In this document: positions 5,485-9,190 of the stretch, piece by piece
Position numbering within the stretch: the stretch's first letter is position 1
Layout: each line of letters begins with the position of its first letter
From: DATJJW01 sp035491935
Lineage (GTDB): Bacteria; Pseudomonadota; Alphaproteobacteria; ATCC43930; CGMCC-115725
Assembly: GCA_035491935.1 (NCBI GenBank)
Contig: DATJJW010000250.1
Coordinates: forward strand, 1 to 9,190
Direction of reading: 5' to 3'
DNA length: 9,190 nt
Program-made: the position numbers and the translations under genes
The notes under the pieces: model-generated
Told to the model about the DNA's origin: nothing
Seen by the model: the letters and a program-made list of their open reading frames with translations, nothing else
Database searches by the model: none

Positions 5485-6498
5485 GTGCCTAACGCCGACC
5501 CAGCCCTCACCAAAGCCCCGCCGGGCATGAATTGGCTCGATCTCTCCTGGCTCGGGCCTGAGGCGACCTCTGCGGCGCTGGCCGCCATGCTCAACCATGG
5601 TTGCGACTGGATCGAGATCGTCGATCCTGACGGCACGTTGTTGTTCGCGAGCCCGCTGGCCATTCGCTCCTTGGGCGAGGATAGCGGCGCTGCCTGGCTG
5701 GATAGCTGGCCGGAGCGAACATCCGTCGCCGATGCCTTCGCCCGGGCTTGCAATGGCGATACCGCAACCTTGTCCGCCGCCATCCGCACCGGCAAAAACA
5801 CCGAAATCCGCCTGGACATGACCTTGGTGCCGCTGGGCGAGGCGGCACCGGTATTGGCGCTGTGCCGCGACATTACCCAACATTACCTGGCCGAGGCGCG
5901 TAACCGCACCCTGGTGATCGACATGCAGCATCGGGTGAAGAATGCGCTGGCCGTGGTCCAGGCGCTCGCGACCCAGACGCTGCGCCGGGCCGAAGACACC
6001 GCCACGGCCTCCGAGGTGCTGACCGGTCGCATCGCGGCGCTGGCATCCGCGCAGGAATTGCTTGCTCCCGAGCGCTGGAGCGACTGCACCGTGGCGACAG
6101 TCGCGACACGCGTGGCCGAGCCTTACGACCCGACGCGCTTCAACATCGACGGCCCGGCCCTGGCGCTCACCCCGCGCGCCTGCGTGGCATTGTGGATCGC
6201 GCTGCATGAACTCTGCACCAACGCCGTCAAATTCGGTGCGCTGGCCTGCGAGGCTGGACGCATCCGTCTCGATTGGTCGGTTGACGAGACGGCCCAGCGT
6301 CTCAACATGCGCTGGCAGGAACAGGGCGGCCCGGCGGTCATGGCGCCGACGACGACCGGTTTCGGCACGCGGCTCATCCGCGACGCGCTCGCTGCCGAAT
6401 TCGGCGGCACGGTGACGATCGACTACGCCCCTGTCGGCCTCGATGTCGCCATTATGGGCAAGCTTGGCCGTATCATACCTGCCCGGGATCAATCCTGA
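5485..6498 (+). CDS. Soluble sensor histidine kinase, HWE family, with N-terminal PAS-like domain (337 aa)
   Basis: Cytoplasmic two-component kinase with no membrane segment or signal peptide. Residues about 30-130 resemble a PAS sensor fold (DWIEIVDPDGTLLFAS at 41-56, and a terminal RDIT at 128-131 typical of the PAS-kinase junction). The phospho-acceptor box is QHRVKNALAVVQALATQTLR, with His149. The ATPase domain has the N-box ALHELCTNAVKFGAL (His241, Asn246), the diagnostic WxE (Trp277-Gln-Glu279 in RWQEQGG) and the glycine box GFGTRLI at 292-298. The family's His and WxE signature residues are present, so it should be active. The start is GTG with AAGGA 9 nt upstream; the next in-frame Met (15) has no ribosome binding site. 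No response regulator is nearby, so it is an orphan. HWE kinases often feed PhyR-type general stress or light responses; the signal here is unknown. It converges on lysR with 3 nt between stops. Confidence 0.92.
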   Translation: MPNADPALTKAPPGMNWLDLSWLGPEATSAALAAMLNHGCDWIEIVDPDGTLLFASPLAIRSLGEDSGAAWLDSWPERTSVADAFARACNGDTATLSAAIRTGKNTEIRLDMTLVPLGEAAPVLALCRDITQHYLAEARNRTLVIDMQHRVKNALAVVQALATQTLRRAEDTATASEVLTGRIAALASAQELLAPERWSDCTVATVATRVAEPYDPTRFNIDGPALALTPRACVALWIALHELCTNAVKFGALACEAGRIRLDWSVDETAQRLNMRWQEQGGPAVMAPTTTGFGTRLIRDALAAEFGGTVTIDYAPVGLDVAIMGKLGRIIPARDQS

Positions 6499-6509
6499 GC
6501 TTCAGCTCA
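6496..6509. terminator. Small inverted repeat over the kinase/lysR convergent stops
   Basis: TGAGC TTCA GCTCA forms a 5-bp stem with a 4-nt loop. The left arm contains the kinase TGA and the loop contains the lysR stop (TCA on the plus strand). There is no T-run on either side. It is the only structure available to end these two transcripts, but it is small and may be chance. Confidence 0.2.
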
Positions 6510-7404
6510 TCCTCGACTTCAGTTCCTGGCGCACGAAATCGATGAACAGGCGCAGCCGGCGCGGGATGTGCCGCACTTGCGGATAGACCAGGAAGGCCGG
6601 CCGGGTCGGCGAGCGCCAATTCGGCAGCACGCGCACCAGGCGCCCGCTGTCCAGATCCTCGCGGATGCCATAGAGCGGCAGCATGGCGATGCCGACATGA
6701 TCGAGCGCGGCGGAACGCAACACCAGCGAGGAGTTGGAGAAGAGCGGCCCCTTCACATGGACCTCCGACCGGCCGAGCGCACTATCGAAGCGCCAGATGC
6801 CCTCGGGCGTGTGGCTGCGATGGATGAGGCAGGCATGGTGGGCCAGATCCGCCGGACGGCGCGGCCGGCCATGGGCGGCCATGTAGGCCTCGGTCGCGCA
6901 CGGCACCCACTCCATGTCGGCGACCTTGGTGCTGATGAGCTCCGCTTCCTTCAGAGGATGCATGGAGACGCCGAGATCGTAGCCGCCCTCGATGAATTCG
7001 CGGGCGAAGAAGCTCCGATCGAAGCAGATCAACGAGATCTCGACCTCTGGGTGCTGGCGGCCGAAGGCGGAGACGATCGGTGTCAGCTGCTGGGTGGCAA
7101 ACGCCATCGAGGCCATCAGCTTGATATGGCCACGCACGTCGCTCTGCAGCTCGGAGATTCGCGCATCCGCCTCATCGAAGCCCTTGAGCGCATCGAGGCA
7201 GAGATTGAGATATTCCGCGCCGATTTCGGTCAGCACGATCTGCCGTGTCGTGCGGTTGACCAGCCGTACGCCCAGATGCTCCTCCAGCTGCTTCAGATGC
7301 TGGCTGGCGAGCGAACGCGACACGCCCAGCTCGCGCGCCGCCGCCGACAGGCTTTCCGAGCGCGCGATCTGGACGAAACTACGGATGCATTTGAGCCGGT
7401 CCAT
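6502..7404 (-). CDS. LysR-type transcriptional regulator (300 aa)
   Basis: DNA-binding regulator of typical LysR length. The N-terminal winged helix-turn-helix (about 1-60) has LSAAARELGVSRSLASQHLKQLEEHLG followed by RLVNRTTRQIVLTEIG, the arrangement common in the CrgA-like subgroup. Residues about 90-295 form the periplasmic-binding-protein-like effector domain; GHIKLMASMAFA begins it. The gene lies 90 nt downstream of the dioxygenase gene on the same strand rather than divergent from it, so it may be read through from that operon or have its own promoter in the gap. The natural inference is control of the dioxygenase/dehydrogenase genes, but no operator could be assigned. The Shine-Dalgarno sequence is poor: AGGA lies 11 nt before the ATG, within a small hairpin loop. 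The effector is unknown. Confidence 0.92.
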   Translation of the reverse strand: MDRLKCIRSFVQIARSESLSAAARELGVSRSLASQHLKQLEEHLGVRLVNRTTRQIVLTEIGAEYLNLCLDALKGFDEADARISELQSDVRGHIKLMASMAFATQQLTPIVSAFGRQHPEVEISLICFDRSFFAREFIEGGYDLGVSMHPLKEAELISTKVADMEWVPCATEAYMAAHGRPRRPADLAHHACLIHRSHTPEGIWRFDSALGRSEVHVKGPLFSNSSLVLRSAALDHVGIAMLPLYGIREDLDSGRLVRVLPNWRSPTRPAFLVYPQVRHIPRRLRLFIDFVRQELKSRMS

Positions 7405-7494
7405 GAGGAGGGCGATCCTGCCCTATGGACCGGGGTTTAGGAAGGGGGATGCGGCCGTAGAGACCTTTTCAGGGCAGACTTGTGAGGAAGTCTC
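7405..7494. other. 90-bp gap between the dioxygenase gene and lysR
   Basis: Just after the dioxygenase stop, AGACTT (7476-7481) and AAGTCT (7488-7493) form a 6-bp stem with a 6-nt loop, and AGAGAC (7459-7464) can alternatively pair with GTCTCT (7490-7495). No T-run follows on the minus strand, so termination is doubtful. Nearer lysR, AGGGC/GCCCT (7409-7413 and 7420-7424) flank a loop carrying AGGA, the only Shine-Dalgarno-like sequence before the lysR ATG. Confidence 0.4.
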
Positions 7495-8364
7495 TCAATA
7501 CGGCCGGACATTGCCCTTCACCGTGGTGCGCAGCATCAGCCGGCGTTCGGTGGACGGGAAATCGGTACGGGCATGGGTCGAGCAGCGATTATCCCAGAGC
7601 AACAGGTCGCCCACCGACCATTCGTGTTCGTAGACGAATTCCTGCTTCTCCGAATGGTCGAAGAGCCGGTTCAGGATGTCGTCGCTCTCGTCCTTGGGCA
7701 GGCCGATGATCTCGCTCGTCATCAGCCGGTTGACGTAGACCGCCTTGCGCTTGGTGTCCTCATGGGTGCGGAACACCGGATGGACGCATTCGCCGAAAGC
7801 TTCCGTGCCCTTGCCGTCGCCCTTCTGGACCGAGCCGTAATTGTAGTGATGGCGCGCTTGGCGGCCTTCGAGCGCGTTGCGCAGCACGGGATCGAGCGTG
7901 TCATAGGCGGCATAGCCGCTGGCGAACAGCGTGTTGCCGCCCTTGGACGGAATCTCGACCGAGTAGAGCATGGTCGCCTTGCTCGGCACCTCGGCATGGA
8001 TCATGTCGTGATGGAACATCATCTCGCCATCGGGCAAGGCGCCGATCGGCTCGCCATTCTCGCGGATGTTCGAGATCAGCATGATGCCCGGCAGCAGCGA
8101 GGAATAGCCCTTGGGGAAGTACTTCGCCGGCCGGTGCAGCTCGCCCAGCTCGCCAAAATAGCCGGTCACGCGGACCAGATCCTCCTGGGCCAGCTTCTGG
8201 TTCGGGAAGATGATCACCAGATGGTCGAGCCATGCCTGGTAGATCGCCTGGATCGTCGCCTCGTCAGGCTTGGTGCGGAGGTCGATACCCTCCAGCCGGG
8301 CGCCGGTATAACGGCTCAGCGGCACAACCTCGAAGGCGGCGCCGGGACGCGGCATAACACTCAT
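7495..8364 (-). CDS. TauD/TfdA family Fe(II)/2-oxoglutarate-dependent dioxygenase (289 aa)
   Basis: Cytoplasmic non-heme iron enzyme that couples decarboxylation of 2-oxoglutarate to hydroxylation of a substrate, often releasing sulfite or an alcohol. Iron ligands are visible: His118-x-Asp120 (in FHHDMIH) and distal His264 (in WDNRCSTHARTDF). Arg275 and Arg279 align with the E. coli TauD 2-oxoglutarate arginine (266) and sulfonate-contacting arginine (270). Length is normal for the family (~280-300). The start at 8364 has AAGGAG exactly 6 nt upstream; an ATG six codons earlier (8382) would place that ribosome binding site inside the gene. The H-H-D ligand motif and the KGGNTLFASGYAAY stretch fit a TauD-like branch of unassigned substrate, so taurine should not be assumed. 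It lies 133 nt after the dehydrogenase gene and before lysR, all on one strand. Confidence 0.94.
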   Translation of the reverse strand: MSVMPRPGAAFEVVPLSRYTGARLEGIDLRTKPDEATIQAIYQAWLDHLVIIFPNQKLAQEDLVRVTGYFGELGELHRPAKYFPKGYSSLLPGIMLISNIRENGEPIGALPDGEMMFHHDMIHAEVPSKATMLYSVEIPSKGGNTLFASGYAAYDTLDPVLRNALEGRQARHHYNYGSVQKGDGKGTEAFGECVHPVFRTHEDTKRKAVYVNRLMTSEIIGLPKDESDDILNRLFDHSEKQEFVYEHEWSVGDLLLWDNRCSTHARTDFPSTERRLMLRTTVKGNVRPY

Positions 8365-8370
8365 GAAGCT

Positions 8371-8376
8371 CTCCTT
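8371..8376 (-). promoter_or_regulatory. Strong ribosome binding site (AAGGAG) deciding the dioxygenase start
   Basis: AAGGAG sits 6 nt before the ATG at 8364 but falls within the reading frame if the ATG at 8382 were used. The upstream ATG has no purine-rich element before it (CCGTAAGCA). This favours the 289-residue form. Confidence 0.75.
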
Positions 8377-8441
8377 GGACATTGCTTACGGCACGGGCAG
8401 GCGGCACCGCTTCTTTTGTCACCAAACTTACGCCTGATCGC

Positions 8442-8458
8442 GCCCCTGTTTAAGGGGC
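8442..8458. repeat. Inverted repeat GCCCCT-N5-AGGGGC (possible operator or weak terminator)
   Basis: Perfect 6-bp arms around a 5-nt AT-rich centre, about 40 nt past the dehydrogenase stop and about 80 nt before the dioxygenase ATG. The position suits either the 3' end of the dehydrogenase transcript or a regulator site for the dioxygenase. The sequence does not distinguish them. Confidence 0.35.
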
Positions 8459-8497
8459 AAAATCTGGCAGCTCTGTCCAAGGATCCACGACAATGCC

Positions 8498-9190
8498 TCA
8501 GCTGGGCCGACGCTTCTCGGCGGCGACATGCATGGATTCCGGGTTGGCGACATTGATCGGTGCGCCGGCGGCGAAGCCCAGGATCGCGTCGATAGTGCCG
8601 CCATAGAGCTTCTCGTAATTGCTGCGCTCGACATAGCCCAGATGCGGCGTGCACAGCACATTGGGCATGGAGAGCAGCTTTTCGGAAGCCGGATTGGTCA
8701 CCGGCTCGTCATCATAGACGTCGATGGCGGCGCGGCCGGGACGGCCAGCCTTGAGCGCCTGGAGCAGGGCACCGGGTTCGATGAGGCCGGCGCGGCTGGT
8801 GTTGACCAGCAAGGCTCCCGGCTTCATGCGGCCGAGATCCGCCGCCGTCACGATGCCGCGTGTCTCCTTGTTGAGCGGGATATGCAGGGTCAGGATGTCG
8901 AGCTCGGCAAAGAAGCTCTCGCGGCTGACCGCCACCTCGAAGCCCGCCTCGGCGGCGCGCGCGCGCGAGCCCTCACGGCCCCAGCACAGCACGCGCATGC
9001 CGAAGGCATGGCCAACCTTGGCGACCATGGCACCGATCTTGCCGAAAGCATAGACGCCGAGGGTGCGGCCGGCGAGGCCATCGCCGACCGTGGTCTGCCA
9101 ATGCCCCTGCTTCAGCGCGTTCGCTTCCTCGACGATGTGACGCCGGGCAGCGAGGATGAGCGCCCATGTCAGCTCGGATGTTGCCACCGA
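8498..9190 (-). CDS. D-2-hydroxyacid dehydrogenase (D-isomer-specific family), N-terminus outside window
   Basis: NAD(P)-dependent oxidoreductase acting on a D-2-hydroxyacid/2-oxoacid pair; about 230 residues of an expected ~315 are present. The frame is open to the right edge, and the apparent GTG start at 9187 is an internal Val in the conserved stretch ending ELTWALILA. Numbering from that Val, the Rossmann motif is GVYAFGKIG (44-52), the active-site Arg132 lies in NTSRAG, Glu161 in DDEP and His182 in PHLGY, so the catalytic Arg-Glu-His triad is complete. The middle Gly of the usual GxxGxGxxG is Ala47. After strand 2 the sequence is CWGRE rather than an Asp, which would be compatible with NADP(H) (inference). 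It is upstream of the dioxygenase gene on the same strand. The PHLGYV subgroup resembles phosphoglycerate dehydrogenase-like enzymes of unassigned substrate, so serA or a similar symbol is not justified. Confidence 0.92.
   Translation of the reverse strand, partial: SVATSELTWALILAARRHIVEEANALKQGHWQTTVGDGLAGRTLGVYAFGKIGAMVAKVGHAFGMRVLCWGREGSRARAAEAGFEVAVSRESFFAELDILTLHIPLNKETRGIVTAADLGRMKPGALLVNTSRAGLIEPGALLQALKAGRPGRAAIDVYDDEPVTNPASEKLLSMPNVLCTPHLGYVERSNYEKLYGGTIDAILGFAAGAPINVANPESMHVAAEKRRPS

Larger units (their letters stand above)
8365..8497. promoter_or_regulatory. 133-bp gap upstream of the dioxygenase gene
   Basis: It holds a clean inverted repeat, GCCCCT (8442-8447) and AGGGGC (8453-8458), around GTTTA. 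There is also a near-palindromic TTTG-TCAC-CAAA (at about 8415-8426). No T-run follows the hairpin on the minus strand, so it is a poor terminator for the dehydrogenase; a regulator-binding site is an alternative. No confident promoter hexamers were found. Confidence 0.4.

Noticed and set aside
5398..6492. Minus-strand open frame (364 codons) opposite the HWE kinase
   Set aside because: The kinase has all family motifs on the plus strand; the reverse frame has none.
3..8364. A split taurine/sulfonate system made of the SsuC/TauC-like permease and the TauD-like dioxygenase
   Set aside because: The two genes are about 7 kb apart, on opposite strands, in separate operons with unrelated genes between; neither substrate can be read from the sequence.
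6568..8556. Long plus-strand open frames opposite lysR and the dioxygenase
   Set aside because: Antisense shadows of two well-recognised genes.
1..9190. Mobile elements, CRISPR arrays, toxin-antitoxin or defence genes, tRNA genes
   Set aside because: No transposase, integrase, spaced repeats, cloverleaf-like sequence or defence domain was seen on either strand; all coding space is accounted for by metabolic, repair and regulatory genes.

Overview
The window is dense, GC-rich (well over 60% by eye) bacterial chromosome. Every gap between genes is under 150 bp. The HWE-type histidine kinase, single-chain methylmalonyl-CoA mutase, SsuC/TauC-like permease and codon usage best fit an alphaproteobacterium; this is inference, and no rRNA or other taxonomic marker is present. 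I see no tRNA, rRNA, CRISPR, insertion sequence, phage or integrase gene.

Layout, left to right. (1) Plus strand, 1-1300: the 3' part of an ABC transporter inner-membrane permease, followed 11 nt later by a short-chain dehydrogenase/reductase (SDR), almost certainly one operon. (2) Minus strand, 5344 down to 1297: ada (adaptive response to DNA alkylation), a 144-bp gap, marC (membrane protein of unknown function), then a methylmalonyl-CoA mutase gene whose start overlaps the marC stop by 8 nt. The mutase and SDR genes converge and share a 4-bp TTAA that supplies both stop codons. (3) Plus strand, 5485-6498: a soluble PAS-like/HWE sensor histidine kinase, divergent from ada across a 140-bp promoter region. 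(4) Minus strand, from the right edge (9190) down to 6502: a D-2-hydroxyacid dehydrogenase (N-terminus outside the window), a TauD/TfdA-type Fe(II)/2-oxoglutarate dioxygenase, and a LysR-type regulator. The LysR gene converges on the kinase gene with only 3 nt between the stops.

How the genes may work together. The left block looks like uptake of a small organic solute with an associated oxidoreductase. The mutase normally links propionyl-CoA breakdown (odd-chain and branched-chain carbon) to succinyl-CoA. The right block (dehydrogenase, dioxygenase, LysR regulator) has the makeup of a small inducible catabolic cluster, substrate unknown. The kinase is an orphan: no response regulator, PhyR/NepR or sigma-factor gene is visible. 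A possible EcfG-type (general stress) promoter motif ahead of ada next to an HWE kinase is suggestive but unproven.

I found no convincing previously undescribed multi-gene system. The items most worth a second look are a GC-rich RNA hairpin lying against a forced marC start codon that lacks a Shine-Dalgarno sequence, the translational overlap of marC with the mutase, and several substitutions in normally conserved mutase motifs.
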